Shown one piece after another: positions 46,934 to 56,395 of a DNA stretch of 64,000 nucleotides. This DNA comes from Corallococcus soli (GTDB taxonomy: Bacteria; Myxococcota; Myxococcia; Myxococcales; Myxococcaceae). How positions within the stretch are numbered: the stretch's first letter is position 1; every line of letters starts with the position of its first letter. The notes beneath the pieces are model-generated. The model was not told the origin of the DNA, did not search any database, and was given only the letters and a program-made list of their open reading frames with translations. The DNA is taken from assembly GCF_014930455.1 (NCBI RefSeq), contig NZ_JAAIYO010000004.1:1-64000 (forward strand), read 5' to 3'. The translations under genes were made by a program, and so were the position numbers.

Positions 46934-49099
46934 ATGATGCGGATCCGTTTCAACGGCCTGATGGCCGCGCTCGCGCTTGCGTGCGCCTCGGCTTGTTCTC
47001 CTGATGAACAGTCTTTTGTCTCCCGCTCCGCCGCGCTCGTCGACACGTCGGCGTGGAGCATCGCTGGGACCATGGCCTCGGTGCGCGTGGACCCCACCGC
47101 CACCGTGCTGCGCAATGGCTACGTGCTCGTCGCCGGTGGAGGCACCTCCGCCGCGGAGCTGCATGATCCGCGCACCGGCCGCTGGTTCACCCTGGGCGCG
47201 ATGGCGGCCAGCCGTCAGCGACACACCGCGACGCTGCTCGCCTCCGGCAGGGTGCTCGTGGTGGGCGGCGGCACCTCCGCGCAGGGCGCCGGAGGGTCGG
47301 AGGTGTTCGACCCGGACACCAACACCTGGACCGGGGTGGGCGGCCTGGACCTGCCCCGCTCCCAGCACACCGCGACGCTGTTGTCCGACGGCCGGGTGCT
47401 CGTCGCCGGGGGCGACAGCGGCGCCGGCAACGCGCTGTTCACCGCGCTGCTGTACACCCCCGCCACGAACACCTGGAGCGCGACCGGCCGCATGGGCGCC
47501 CCCCGCGTGGGTCACACCGCGACGCTGCTGTCCGATGGCCGGGTGCTCGTCGCCGGGGGCCGCGACAGCGCCAACGGCACCGTGCTGACGTCGGCGGAGC
47601 TGTATGATCCGGCGTCCGGGACGTGGCTTGCGGCGGCCCCCATGGGCATCCAGCGCACGGGCCACACCGCGACGCTGCTGCTGTCCGGTCAGGTGCTGGT
47701 GACGGGCGGCTTCGTGGGCAGCCTCGCCACCGCCACCACGGAGCTGTACGACCCGGCCACCGGCGGCTGGACGCCGAAGGGCGAGCTGCCGTCGCTGCGG
47801 GTCTTCCACACCGCCACGCTCCTCATCTCCGGGCAGGTGCTCGTCGCGGGCGGCTCCCACGGCGGCCAGCCCTACCTGGAGAACGCCACGCTCTTCGACC
47901 CGGTCACCAGCACCTGGACGGAGACGACGCGGATGGCCACCCGCCGCATCAGCCACGCCGCCACCCTGCTGCCCTCGGGTGAAGTGCTCGTCCTGGGGGG
48001 CGTGGCCCAGGCCGGGGTGCTCAACGCCTCCGCTGAACGCTACCGGCCGTCCTCGCTGCCGTGGCGCCCGGCCGCGAGCCTCACCGCCGCGCGCATGCAG
48101 CTCAGCGCCACGCGGCTGCCCACGGGCGCCGTGCTGGTCACGGGCGGTGCCGTCGCGGGCGGGAGCGCGCTCGCGAGCGCCGCGCTGTACGACGAGACGA
48201 CGGACACCTGGCAGGACACCGCGCCCCTGCGCACCGCGCGCTTCCTGCACTCCGCCACGCCGCTGAACGACGGCCGGGTGCTCGTCACCGGCGGGCAGAA
48301 GGACGCATCGACGTGGCTGTCCGCCTCGGAGGTGTACGCACCCGCCACTGGCGTCTGGACGCAGGTGGCGGACCTGGGCACGCGCCGGGCACGCCACACC
48401 GCGACGCTGCTGTCGGGCTCGGGGAAGGTGCTGGTGTCGGGCGGCGTGTCGGGCACGGGCTCGGCGTCCAACCTCGCGAGCGCGGAGCTGTTCGACCCGG
48501 CCACCGGCACCTGGAGTCCCACGGGCACCATGGCGCGGTCGCGCTCGCTCCATGCCGCGGTGCCGCTGTCGTCGGGCGAGGTGCTGGTGATGGGCGGCAT
48601 CTCCACCGACGGCGCGGCCGTCACGGCCACCGCGGAGCTGTACAACCCGGCCACCGGGAGCTGGCGATCCACGGGGTCCCTGGCCACCGCGCGCTATGGC
48701 CATGTCGCCGTGCCGCTGGGCAACGGTGAGCGCGTGCTGGTGGTGGGAGGCTGGGGGGCGGACGGCGCGCTGCGCTCCGTGGAGCTGTATGACGTGGCCC
48801 TGGGGACGTGGAAGAGCGAGTCCCCGCTGGGCACGCCGCGCTACCTGCCGCACGCCATCAAGCTGGCCTCCGGCCGCGTGCTGGTGGTGACGGGAGAGGG
48901 GGGCGCGGGCCTGGGCGTCCTGGACTCCGCGGAGGTCTACGACGCCGCCACCCGTGCGTGGACCCCGGCGGGCACGCTGGCCCAGCGCAACACGCACCAT
49001 GACCTGGCCCTGCTGCCTTCGGGTCGCGTGCTCGTCGTGGGAGGCAGCGGCACGAGCGGCCCGCGCGTCGGCGCGGATGTGTACTCGCCCACGCCCTGA
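46934..49099 (+). CDS. Kelch-repeat lipoprotein, 14 repeats
   Basis: 721-residue exported protein. A lipoprotein-like signal ends at C21 (ACASACSPDE). From about residue 55 to the end there are 13 full and one partial Kelch units of 47-51 residues, each with a start like LSDGRVLVAGG, a middle ELYDPATGTW and an end RxxHTATL. Fourteen blades fit two seven-bladed beta-propellers. Such surface lipoproteins are common in myxobacteria; ligands are unknown. ATG at 46934 with GAAGGA about 11 nt upstream. A minus-strand frame of similar length is its shadow. Confidence 0.9.
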   Translation: MMRIRFNGLMAALALACASACSPDEQSFVSRSAALVDTSAWSIAGTMASVRVDPTATVLRNGYVLVAGGGTSAAELHDPRTGRWFTLGAMAASRQRHTATLLASGRVLVVGGGTSAQGAGGSEVFDPDTNTWTGVGGLDLPRSQHTATLLSDGRVLVAGGDSGAGNALFTALLYTPATNTWSATGRMGAPRVGHTATLLSDGRVLVAGGRDSANGTVLTSAELYDPASGTWLAAAPMGIQRTGHTATLLLSGQVLVTGGFVGSLATATTELYDPATGGWTPKGELPSLRVFHTATLLISGQVLVAGGSHGGQPYLENATLFDPVTSTWTETTRMATRRISHAATLLPSGEVLVLGGVAQAGVLNASAERYRPSSLPWRPAASLTAARMQLSATRLPTGAVLVTGGAVAGGSALASAALYDETTDTWQDTAPLRTARFLHSATPLNDGRVLVTGGQKDASTWLSASEVYAPATGVWTQVADLGTRRARHTATLLSGSGKVLVSGGVSGTGSASNLASAELFDPATGTWSPTGTMARSRSLHAAVPLSSGEVLVMGGISTDGAAVTATAELYNPATGSWRSTGSLATARYGHVAVPLGNGERVLVVGGWGADGALRSVELYDVALGTWKSESPLGTPRYLPHAIKLASGRVLVVTGEGGAGLGVLDSAEVYDAATRAWTPAGTLAQRNTHHDLALLPSGRVLVVGGSGTSGPRVGADVYSPTP

Positions 49100-49129
49100 C
49101 GCCTCCTCCGGGCACGGGCAGGCACCCTT

Positions 49130-49159
49130 CGCGAGGGGCGGCACCGTCCGCCCCTCGCG
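49130..49159. terminator. Strong bidirectional terminator, Kelch gene / HhH gene
   Basis: Perfect 12-bp inverted repeat CGCGAGGGGCGG / CCGCCCCTCGCG with a 6-nt loop between two convergent genes, 30 nt after the Kelch stop and 6 nt beyond the stop of the convergent gene. Confidence 0.8.
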
Positions 49160-49165
49160 GGGGCC

Positions 49166-50074
49166 TCAGGCTCCCGCGTGCGGTGCTTCGTATTCCTCCG
49201 CCTTGCCGCGGCCGTAGTGCGCGAGGCATTCATCCTCGCGGCCCTTCACGACGCGCCGTCCATCCAGCGGGCCGCCGTGGGCCGTCACCACCGTGCACTG
49301 CCCCCGGATGTCGTCCTGGTCGTAGTAGAGGACCACCCAGTCGTGCGTGGTCTTCTGCCGGTGCGCCAGCGCCGTGTTGGAGAAGAGGGCCCGCAGGTTC
49401 CAGCCGTCCATGTGCTCGCGCATCACCGGCAGCCAGGCTTCGCCAGAGGGGTTGAAGCGCTTGGGCGCGATGCGGCGCAGCTCCCCGTTCGCTGACCTCC
49501 GGCGGTAGTCCGCGTCCACGCGCAGCAGCGCCTCCACGGATGGTCGAGGCGCATCCTCGCGGCGATGGGACCGTGCCTGCTCACGCGCTCGCCGGTTGCG
49601 CTCCAGTCGCGCCGCCAGCACCTCGCGCACCTGCTCCGCGCGCCGGGGCCCGAAACCCTCCACGCGCTCCAGCCTTCCGTCGTGCGCGGCCAGCTCCAGC
49701 GCCTCCAGGGTGGTGATGTCCAGCGCGTCATGGATGCGCTTCGCCAGCTCCGGCCCGATGCCGGGCACGCTGGCGAGCAGGCCCTCGGGAGAGCTCTCCC
49801 CCTCCAGCCGTTCGAGCAGGTCCATCCGCCCCGTGCGCACCAGCTCCGCGACCGCCGCCGCGATGCTCTTGCCCACCCCCGGCAGCTTCTTCAGCCCCGC
49901 TTCACCGTCGGCCGCGAGCACGTGGGCGACGGAGTCCGGCCACGTCGCGATGGTGGCCGCCGCCTTGCGGTAGGCCCCCACGCGGTAGGGCATCGCATCC
50001 TGGGTGTCCAGCAGGTCCGCGACCCGCTCCAGCGCGTCCGCGATGTCGATGTTGTTCTTCCATTCAACGCCCAT
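49166..50074 (-). CDS. PolX-like N-terminal helix-hairpin-helix protein with unknown C-terminal domain
   Basis: 302-residue DNA-binding protein. Residues 1-75 are like the 8-kDa domain of family X DNA polymerases (MGVEWKNNIDIADALERVAD), and three HhH motifs follow (LKKLPGVGKSIAAAV, LLASVPGIGPELAKRI, LERVEGFGPRRAEQV). The palm with its Asp triad is missing. Instead, the last 110 residues hold a separate domain (RRIAPKRFNPSGEAWLPVM, HDWVVLYYDQDDIRGQCTVVT). So it is not a polymerase; a DNA repair accessory role is an inference. The ATG at 50074 is the domain start; the frame runs to 50206. Confidence 0.8.
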   Translation of the reverse strand: MGVEWKNNIDIADALERVADLLDTQDAMPYRVGAYRKAAATIATWPDSVAHVLAADGEAGLKKLPGVGKSIAAAVAELVRTGRMDLLERLEGESSPEGLLASVPGIGPELAKRIHDALDITTLEALELAAHDGRLERVEGFGPRRAEQVREVLAARLERNRRAREQARSHRREDAPRPSVEALLRVDADYRRRSANGELRRIAPKRFNPSGEAWLPVMREHMDGWNLRALFSNTALAHRQKTTHDWVVLYYDQDDIRGQCTVVTAHGGPLDGRRVVKGREDECLAHYGRGKAEEYEAPHAGA

Positions 50075-50266
50075 GGTACCTGGAAGGTAGGCCCTGCCAC
50101 GGAGGACGGCCACCCGGCCGGAGCGCACGGGCCCGCGCGACCAATCGATTCCCGCCCCCAGCCGACGCACGCCCGGTTGGGAGGCGCTGGCGTTGCTGCC
50201 GGGCATCGTGGGCGCCTCGCTGGAACCCGACCCCGGCGCTCCGGAGGACGTGCCCTCCGGCGTCAG

Positions 50267-50665
50267 CTAGCCCAGGGCGGACGCCACCACGGCATCCGCT
50301 TCAATCTCCACCAGCATGCGCGAGTCGATGAGCGCCTTCACCTCCACCATGGACGTGGCGGGGCGGATGTCCCGGAAGCATTCGCCGTGCGCGCGCCCTA
50401 CGTCTTCCCAGCGGGAGATGTCGGTGACGTACATGCGCGTGCGCACCACGTCCTCCATCCGGGCGCCCACGGCCTCCAGCGCCGCGCGGATGTTGGCGAG
50501 CGCCTGGGCCGCCTGCCGGTACGCGTCCCCTTCACCCACGAGCTGCCCGGCCGCGTCCGTGGCGGTGGTGCCGGAGACGGACACGAAGGGGCCCACGCGC
50601 ACCGCCCGCGAGTAGCCCACGCGGGGCTCCCAGGGGGTGGCCGTGGAATGGAGGGTGCGCTGCAT
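50267..50665 (-). CDS. RidA family enamine/imine deaminase
   Basis: 132-residue YjgF/YER057c/UK114 protein that hydrolyses reactive enamines such as 2-aminoacrylate, usually as a cytoplasmic trimer. It shows [38 protein letters not shown] and the late [13 protein letters not shown], where R and the E pair correspond to the RidA substrate site. The start has GGAG eight nt upstream; the frame extends far upstream only as the shadow of prfC. It diverges from prfC by 129 nt. Confidence 0.88.
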   Translation of the reverse strand: MQRTLHSTATPWEPRVGYSRAVRVGPFVSVSGTTATDAAGQLVGEGDAYRQAAQALANIRAALEAVGARMEDVVRTRMYVTDISRWEDVGRAHGECFRDIRPATSMVEVKALIDSRMLVEIEADAVVASALG

Positions 50666-50747
50666 GGCGTGACTCCGGGTGGGGGCGGGGAGGGGGCGGC
50701 GGGGGGCCTCTGGGAGGGCCGGAGCCCGGCCGGACCTCCAGGCGCCG

Positions 50748-50762
50748 CTTGCAAGCTGCAAG
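50748..50762. promoter_or_regulatory. Inverted repeat CTTGCA-AGC-TGCAAG upstream of prfC
   Basis: Perfect 6+3+6 inverted repeat that starts 47 nt upstream of the prfC start and lies in the RidA/prfC divergent region. It overlaps a GCTTGCAAGC palindrome. Could be an operator or an mRNA leader hairpin. No further evidence. Confidence 0.3.
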
Positions 50763-50794
50763 GAAAGACCGCCCGTGATAGTTGGCCTCGGATC

Positions 50795-52423
50795 ATGGCC
50801 AACGAGCTTGAGCGGGAGGTTGCACGGCGACGTACCTTCGCCATCATCTCCCACCCCGACGCGGGAAAGACAACCCTGACGGAGAAGCTGCTGCTCTACG
50901 GCGGCGCCATCCACCTGGCCGGCAGCGTCAAGGCCAAGCGGGCGCGGCGGCACGCGACCAGTGACTGGATGGAGCTGGAGAAGGAGCGTGGCATCTCCGT
51001 CACGTCGTCGGTGCTCCAGTTCACCTACCGCGACCACGCGGTGAACCTGCTGGACACCCCGGGCCACCAGGACTTCTCCGAGGACACCTACCGCACGCTG
51101 TCCGCCGCGGACGCCGCGGTGATGCTCATCGACGCGGCCAAGGGCGTCGAGCCGCAGACCAAGAAGCTCTTCAAGGTCTGCCGCATGCGCGGCATCCCCA
51201 TCTTCACCTTCGTCAACAAGCTGGACCGCTACGGCCGCGAACCGCTGGAGCTGATGAACGAGCTGGAGCAGGTGCTGGGCATCCGCTCCTACCCGATGAA
51301 CTGGCCCATCGGCATGGGGCCGGAGTTCCGGGGCGTCTACGACCGGCAGGCGCGCGTGGTGCACGTGTTCTCCGCGGAGGGCTCGCACGGCGAGTCGGAG
51401 GTCACGGAGCGCTCGGTGCCCATCGACTCGCCGGACATCCACACGGTGCTGACCGAGTCGGAGCTGGCGAAGCTCAACGAGGACATCGAGCTGCTCGACA
51501 TCGGCGGCGACGCGTTCACCCGCGAGAAGTCGGACTCCGGGCAACTGACGCCCATGTTCTTCGGCAGCGCGATGACGAACTTCGGCGTGCGGCCCTTCCT
51601 GGACGCGTTCCTGGACCTGGCGCCCGCGCCCTCCGCGCGCCTCACCACCACGGGCGAGCGCGAGCCCACGAACCCCAAGTTCGCGGGCTTCGTCTTCAAG
51701 ATTCAAGCGAACATGGACCCCGCGCACCGCGACCGCATCGCGTTCATGCGCGTGGTGAGCGGCCGCTACGTCAAGGGCATGAACGCGTTCCACTCGCGCC
51801 TGGGCAAGGAGGTGCGGCTGGCCAAGCCCAGCCAGTTCATGGCGGCCGAGCGCACCTCCATCGAGGACGCGTGGCCGGGGGACGTCATCGGCCTGTTCGA
51901 CCCGGGGCAGTACCGCATCGGGGACACGCTGGCGGAGGGCGCCACGGACGTGGCCTTCGAGGGCGTGCCGCGCTTCAGCCCGGAGTTCTTCGCGGTGGTG
52001 CGCTCGCGCGACCCGCTGCGCCGCAAGCAGATGGAGAAGGGCCTGGAGCAGCTGTCCGAAGAGGGCACGGTGCAGATCTTCCAGCAGCTGAGCATGGGCA
52101 TGAAGGACCCCATCGTCGGCGTGGTGGGCGCGCTCCAGTTCGAAGTGCTCCAGTACCGCCTGGAGCACGAGTACGGCGCGCGCATCGCCCTGGACCGGCT
52201 GCCCTTCAGCCACGCCCGCTGGGTGGTGGGCGCGAACTTCGACCCGCGCTCGTTCGACTGGGAAGGCAACCGGCAGACGGTGCAGGACCGCGACGGGCTG
52301 CCCCTGGTGCTCTTCCGCGACGACTGGGCGCTCCAGCACGCCGAGGACAAGCACCCGGAGCTGAAGTTCGTGACCGAGGCGCCGATGATCCGCGCCGCGA
52401 CCCCGGTCGCCACCGGCAGCTAG
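50795..52423 (+). CDS. prfC: Peptide chain release factor 3
   Basis: Translational GTPase of 542 residues that removes RF1/RF2 from the ribosome after peptide release. G1 is SHPDAGKTT (19-27), G2 region [19 protein letters not shown]3 [11 protein letters not shown] and G4 NKLD. The later segments [13 protein letters not shown] and [17 protein letters not shown] are specific for RF3 against EF-G. The ATG at 50795 gives the normal start; the long upstream extension of the frame is antisense of the neighbouring genes. Confidence 0.97.
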   Translation: MANELEREVARRRTFAIISHPDAGKTTLTEKLLLYGGAIHLAGSVKAKRARRHATSDWMELEKERGISVTSSVLQFTYRDHAVNLLDTPGHQDFSEDTYRTLSAADAAVMLIDAAKGVEPQTKKLFKVCRMRGIPIFTFVNKLDRYGREPLELMNELEQVLGIRSYPMNWPIGMGPEFRGVYDRQARVVHVFSAEGSHGESEVTERSVPIDSPDIHTVLTESELAKLNEDIELLDIGGDAFTREKSDSGQLTPMFFGSAMTNFGVRPFLDAFLDLAPAPSARLTTTGEREPTNPKFAGFVFKIQANMDPAHRDRIAFMRVVSGRYVKGMNAFHSRLGKEVRLAKPSQFMAAERTSIEDAWPGDVIGLFDPGQYRIGDTLAEGATDVAFEGVPRFSPEFFAVVRSRDPLRRKQMEKGLEQLSEEGTVQIFQQLSMGMKDPIVGVVGALQFEVLQYRLEHEYGARIALDRLPFSHARWVVGANFDPRSFDWEGNRQTVQDRDGLPLVLFRDDWALQHAEDKHPELKFVTEAPMIRAATPVATGS

Positions 52424-52487
52424 CGACGCCGCACGGGACCTGGGAGGAGAGGCGGAAAGAGGCGCCTCCCCCCGTGTCCCGGCCGCG

Positions 52488-53033
52488 CTACTTGTGCGGC
52501 ACCACGGTGCCGCCCCGGAAGGCGGAGTCGCGCAGCACCAGGCCGTCCTGCTTGAAGAGGCGCGCGGCCTTGGGGCCCACGAAGAAGTCCTTCGGGTCAC
52601 CGCGGCGGAAGGTCTTCTTGATGAACTCCTCCACCTCCAGGTAGAGGCGGCGGAACTTGTCCGGGGCCGCGTCGCGCCGGCCCGTCTGGGACGTCACCTC
52701 CAGCTCCACCCACATCTGGCCGCTGAGCAGCTCGCCCTCTTCGTTGCGCCGCGAGCGCATGATGAAGATGACGGGGGAGCGCACCTCGTCGATGCGCCAC
52801 GAGCCCTTGTCCGGCCCGCGCTTCACCTTGTCCACGAGGGCCGGGCCGATGTCGCTGGCCACCAGGTACAGGTCCTCCTCCGGCAGGTGGGGGACGTTCT
52901 CCATGGTGGCGCGGAAGGGCTTCCAGTCCGCGGGAACGCGCCGGGGGTAGACCTCCAGCACGTGACGCTCGAGGAAACGGAAGAAGGCGACCTCATCGTC
53001 GGGTGCCATGAAGAATTGGAGGATGTTGGCCAT
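52488..53033 (-). CDS. Hypothetical protein, 181 residues
   Basis: I do not recognise a family. It begins [22 protein letters not shown], is mixed alpha/beta and has no signal peptide. The middle, [28 protein letters not shown], looks like a beta-sheet core, and the end has [23 protein letters not shown] at 53033 with GAGGA eight nt upstream. It diverges from the M32 carboxypeptidase by only 42 nt. Codon use is like the other genes; I expect it to be conserved among myxobacteria. Confidence 0.72.
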   Translation of the reverse strand: MANILQFFMAPDDEVAFFRFLERHVLEVYPRRVPADWKPFRATMENVPHLPEEDLYLVASDIGPALVDKVKRGPDKGSWRIDEVRSPVIFIMRSRRNEEGELLSGQMWVELEVTSQTGRRDAAPDKFRRLYLEVEEFIKKTFRRGDPKDFFVGPKAARLFKQDGLVLRDSAFRGGTVVPHK

Positions 53034-53075
53034 CGCGGCGTCCTCATATCCTGGAAGCACGCTAGAAACACAGCC

Positions 53076-54581
53076 ATGGACACCTGGCTGCGCTCCCGGA
53101 TGCACGAGCTGTGTGACTTGCACGGCGTCATCAACCTGGCTTCCTGGGATCGGGAGGTCTACCTGCCCGCCAAGGGCGCCACCGCCCGCGCCTGGCAGCT
53201 CTCCACCCTCCAGGCCCTCCAGCACGAGCGGCTGGTGGATCCGCGCCTGGGCGAGGCGCTGGCCCGCGCCAGCGAGCCGGGCCCTGCCTCCCAGGCCCTG
53301 ACGCCCGACGAGCGGGCCATGGTGCGCGTGCTCACCGAGGACCGGGAGCGCGCGGTGCGGCTGCCCGCCCGGCTGGTGACGGCGCTGGCGGAGGCCCAGG
53401 GCGCCGGCATCCAGGCCTGGCGTGAGGCGCGCGAGGCGAAGCACTTCGCCCGCTTCCAGCCCGCGCTGGAGGCGCTCCTGGCCCTGCGGCGGGAGCAGGC
53501 GGACGCGCTGGGCCACGACGGCGAGCGCTACGACGCGCTGCTCGAAGGCTTCGAGCCCGGCATGCGCGTCCAGCGCCTCACCCCGGTGCTCACCGCGCTG
53601 CGCGACGCGCTCATCCCCATGGTGGGCACGCTCGCGCAGGTGAAGCGCCCCGCGCCCGCGTTCCTGGACGGGCGCACCTACGACACCGACCAGCAGTGGC
53701 GCTTCACGATGCGGCTGCTGGAGGCGGTGGGCTTCGACCTGGAGGCGGGCCGCCAGGACGTCAGCATCCACCCGTTCACCAACAGCCAGCACGCGAACGA
53801 CGTGCGGCTCACCACGCGCCTGGACGCGAAGCACCCGCTGGCCGCGCTCTTCGGCACGCTCCACGAGGCGGGCCACGGCCTGTACGAACAGGGCTTCTCC
53901 CCGGAGCACCTGCGCACGCCGCTGGCGGCGGTGCCCTCCATGGGGCTGCACGAGTCCCAGTCCCGCCTGTGGGAGAACCTGGTGGGCCGGGGCCGCGCCT
54001 TCTGGGTGCACCACTTCCCCGCGCTGAAGGACGCCTTCCCGCAGGCGCTGGCGGACGTGGACCTGGACGGCTTCCACGCGGGCATCAACCACGTCACGCC
54101 GTCGCTCATCCGCGTGGAGGCGGACGAGGTGACGTACAACCTGCACATCGTCCTGCGCTACGAGCTGGAGCTGGCGCTGCTGCGGGACGAACTGCCCGTG
54201 TCGGAGCTGCCGTCCGCGTGGAACGAGCGCATGCGGCGCTACCTGGGCCTCACGCCCCCGGACGACACGCAGGGCGTGCTGCAGGACATCCACTGGGCCT
54301 GGGGCGAGCTGGGCTACTTCCCGACGTACGCGCTGGGCAACCTCTACGCCGCGTCACTGCACGCCGCGGCCGGGCGCGCGCTGCCGGACCTGGAGGCGCG
54401 CCTGTCCCAGGGGGACACGTCGTCCTTGAGGGGGTGGCTGCGCGCCCAGGTGCACTCGCAGGGCTTCCGGCTGCACGCCGAGGACCGCGTGCGCGCCGTC
54501 ACCGGCGAAGGGCTGACGGATCGCGACTTCCTGGCGTACCTGCGCGCCAAGTACGGCGCGCTGTACGGCGTGACGCTGTAG
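53076..54581 (+). CDS. M32 family metallocarboxypeptidase (Taq carboxypeptidase)
   Basis: Zinc carboxypeptidase of 501 residues, the usual length of family M32, that trims C-terminal residues from peptides in the cytoplasm. The zinc motif HEAGH is at 263-267 with the third ligand E293 in GLHESQSRLWEN. Other family motifs are DVSIHPFTNSQHANDVRLTTR, HVTPSLIRVEADEVTYNLHI and HWAWGELGYFPTYALGN. ATG at 53076 begins MDTWLRSRMHELCDLH, consistent with the family start. Confidence 0.95.
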   Translation: MDTWLRSRMHELCDLHGVINLASWDREVYLPAKGATARAWQLSTLQALQHERLVDPRLGEALARASEPGPASQALTPDERAMVRVLTEDRERAVRLPARLVTALAEAQGAGIQAWREAREAKHFARFQPALEALLALRREQADALGHDGERYDALLEGFEPGMRVQRLTPVLTALRDALIPMVGTLAQVKRPAPAFLDGRTYDTDQQWRFTMRLLEAVGFDLEAGRQDVSIHPFTNSQHANDVRLTTRLDAKHPLAALFGTLHEAGHGLYEQGFSPEHLRTPLAAVPSMGLHESQSRLWENLVGRGRAFWVHHFPALKDAFPQALADVDLDGFHAGINHVTPSLIRVEADEVTYNLHIVLRYELELALLRDELPVSELPSAWNERMRRYLGLTPPDDTQGVLQDIHWAWGELGYFPTYALGNLYAASLHAAAGRALPDLEARLSQGDTSSLRGWLRAQVHSQGFRLHAEDRVRAVTGEGLTDRDFLAYLRAKYGALYGVTL

Positions 54582-54610
54582 CGGGGTGTCCCGGGCCGCC
54601 CGCGAAGGAC

Positions 54611-54967
54611 TCAGGCGGCGAACACCAGCGGACGGCACGCGCGCGCCAGGTGCAGCGCGTCCCGCGCGAGCGCATGCGAGGCCGGGTCCTGCGCCTCCAG
54701 CCACGCGGCGCGCGCCACCTGGCTGCCCAGCTCGAAGCACAGGCTCGCGGTGCGCCGCGACAACCGGCTCTCCTTCTGGAGGGCCCGCACGTTGAGCTCG
54801 CACAGCTCCGCGCACTGGCGCAGCAGGCGCACGGCGTCGTCATCCGCCGGAAGGCCCTGGGCCTTCAGGCGGGCCATGCCCTCCTCGCAGGAGGTCTGGC
54901 ACTGCAGGCTCGCGGCGATGCACCGGGAGACCTCTGTCCTCGCCCCACCTGTCCTGGCTCCCAACAT
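54611..54967 (-). CDS. Cys-rich four-helix-bundle candidate (DUF326/Csp-like)
   Basis: 118-residue, all-helical small protein with seven Cys at 16, 23, 27, 52, 56, 77 and 111. Two form CxxxC pairs (CQTSC, CAELC), the spacing used in DUF326 and copper storage proteins to line the inside of a four-helix bundle. It has no signal peptide, so a cytosolic metal store or sensor is possible. Csp proteins usually have 13 or more Cys, so this is a sparse member or a different family. ATG at 54967 has GGAGG eight nt upstream. Confidence 0.7.
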   Translation of the reverse strand: MLGARTGGARTEVSRCIAASLQCQTSCEEGMARLKAQGLPADDDAVRLLRQCAELCELNVRALQKESRLSRRTASLCFELGSQVARAAWLEAQDPASHALARDALHLARACRPLVFAA

Positions 54968-55107
54968 GACCACGCCCTCCCTGGTGAGGCGACAAAGGTA
55001 CGCATGCCCGCTGTCCGGGCAACCTGCACTCCGGGCTCAGATGGGGTCTGGACAACCGCCCCCTAGACCCCTGGACACCGGGCCCGGCCACGGATGCCCG
55101 GACGATT

Positions 55108-55126
55108 CCGGCGATTTTCGCCGGAC
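55108..55126 (-). terminator. Hairpin downstream of rnd
   Basis: 7-bp perfect stem TCCGGCG / CGCCGGA with loop ATTTT, 22-41 nt past the rnd stop. No T tract follows on the minus strand. It lies in the 181-nt gap before the Cys-rich gene. Confidence 0.4.
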
Positions 55127-55148
55127 CGCCCTTTCGTGCCGGGAAACG

Positions 55149-56318
55149 TCAGGTTCCCAGCACTGGGTAGGGCGCCAGCAGCGCGACGAGCTTGTCGCCG
55201 TACAGCCGCCGCCGCTTCTCCCCGAAGTAGGGCAGCTCCAACAGCGCCTCCGCGGTCGCGGGAGGGTGCGCCGCGAGCGCGTCCATCAGCGGGTTGGTGA
55301 GGATCACGCTGGGCGTCACCTTGCGCGCGGTGGCCTGTTCGATGCGGAAGGCCTTGAGGGCGTCCTCGCGCTTGCGCCGGTGGGGGTCGCGCGGACCCTT
55401 GGGCTCGCGGTCCAGGTCCAGCTCTCCCCGGGCGGCCTTCTCCTGCTGCTCGCGGATGAGGGCCAGGATGGCGTCCCCATGGGCGCGCACCACGGCGCCG
55501 CGCACGCCGGCCGCGCGCGCTAGGTCCTTGTGGGTGTTGGGCTGCTTCAGCGCCAGGTCCGTGATGGCCATGTTGGACAGCATGCGGCCCATGGGCACGT
55601 TGTCCTTCTCCGCCCACTCCAGCCGCTGCTTGTGCAGCCCCTGGGCGATGGCGTGCGCCAGCGCGTACTGCGCCGAGGACAGGCCGCTGCGCGACAGCTT
55701 GGGCTTGTACTCGGCGCCCGTCTCCGGGCGGGCCGCCGCCTCGTCGCACATGCGCGCGCAGTCCAGCAGCACCTCTTCCAGGATGTCCGCCTCGCGGCAC
55801 GCGTCGCGCACCTGGCGGCCCAGCTCGCACAGGTAGCGCACGTCGTTGGCGATGTAGTCGCGCATGCCCGGGGGCAGGGGCCGCAGGGAGAAGTCGGACT
55901 GCTGGTGCTCCTTTGGCAGCTCGATGCCCAGGCGTTCACGGGCCAGGTCCGCCAGGCCCACCTTGGGCCAGCCCAGCAGCGTCACCGCGCGGTGCGTGTC
56001 GAAGAGGCCGCGCACGCGCACGCCCGCCTCGGCGAGGTACTGGAGGTCGCCCTGCGCGGCGTGGAAGAACTTGGTGCGCTCCGGATCCCCCATCAGGGGG
56101 ACGAGCAGGCGCGGATCCACGCCCGGCTGGAGCGTGTCGAAGAGGAAGATGTCCGTGTCGGTGCCCAACTGGAGGAAGCACAGGCGGGCGCGGAAGGCGT
56201 GCATCGCGTCCGCCTCCAGGTCCACCGCCAGTTCGGGCGCGGATTCGAGCACGCGCGTGGCCGCCTCCGCGCCGGCTGCGTCCACCACGTCCAGGGCACC
56301 TTGAGGGAAGGTCGGCAT
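55149..56318 (-). CDS. rnd: Ribonuclease D
   Basis: 3'-5' exoribonuclease in tRNA 3' end maturation, 389 residues. The DEDDy residues are D33/E35 (VDLEAD), D91 (FHAAQGDLQYL), Y155 and D159 (YIANDVRYL). Segment HQQSDFSLRPLP matches the RNase D hallmark, with Phe for the usual Trp. An HRDC domain lies at about 205-290 (LSSAQYALAHAIAQGLHKQR), followed by a Lys/Arg-rich stretch and a second helical region, as in E. coli Rnd. Divergent from ttcA by 77 nt. Confidence 0.93.
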   Translation of the reverse strand: MPTFPQGALDVVDAAGAEAATRVLESAPELAVDLEADAMHAFRARLCFLQLGTDTDIFLFDTLQPGVDPRLLVPLMGDPERTKFFHAAQGDLQYLAEAGVRVRGLFDTHRAVTLLGWPKVGLADLARERLGIELPKEHQQSDFSLRPLPPGMRDYIANDVRYLCELGRQVRDACREADILEEVLLDCARMCDEAAARPETGAEYKPKLSRSGLSSAQYALAHAIAQGLHKQRLEWAEKDNVPMGRMLSNMAITDLALKQPNTHKDLARAAGVRGAVVRAHGDAILALIREQQEKAARGELDLDREPKGPRDPHRRKREDALKAFRIEQATARKVTPSVILTNPLMDALAAHPPATAEALLELPYFGEKRRRLYGDKLVALLAPYPVLGT

Positions 56319-56395
56319 CGCGGAGAGCAGGCTAGCGGACCCGCCCGCCCCTTTGACGTGTTTTTTCCCGAACCGCCGCTAGGATGGCCCCGCCG

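Noticed and set aside
46838-49144. 768-codon minus-strand frame opposite the Kelch gene
   Set aside because: Gly/Arg/His-rich shadow with repeats that simply mirror the Kelch units.
50127-50270. Plus-strand frame ending [11 protein letters not shown] before a TAG
   Set aside because: No start codon or ribosome-binding site; likely chance open frame in a GC-rich gap.
52448-52468. Terminator after prfC (GAGGCG / CGCCTC)
   Set aside because: Only a 6-bp stem with no T tract; not distinguishable from background in GC-rich DNA.
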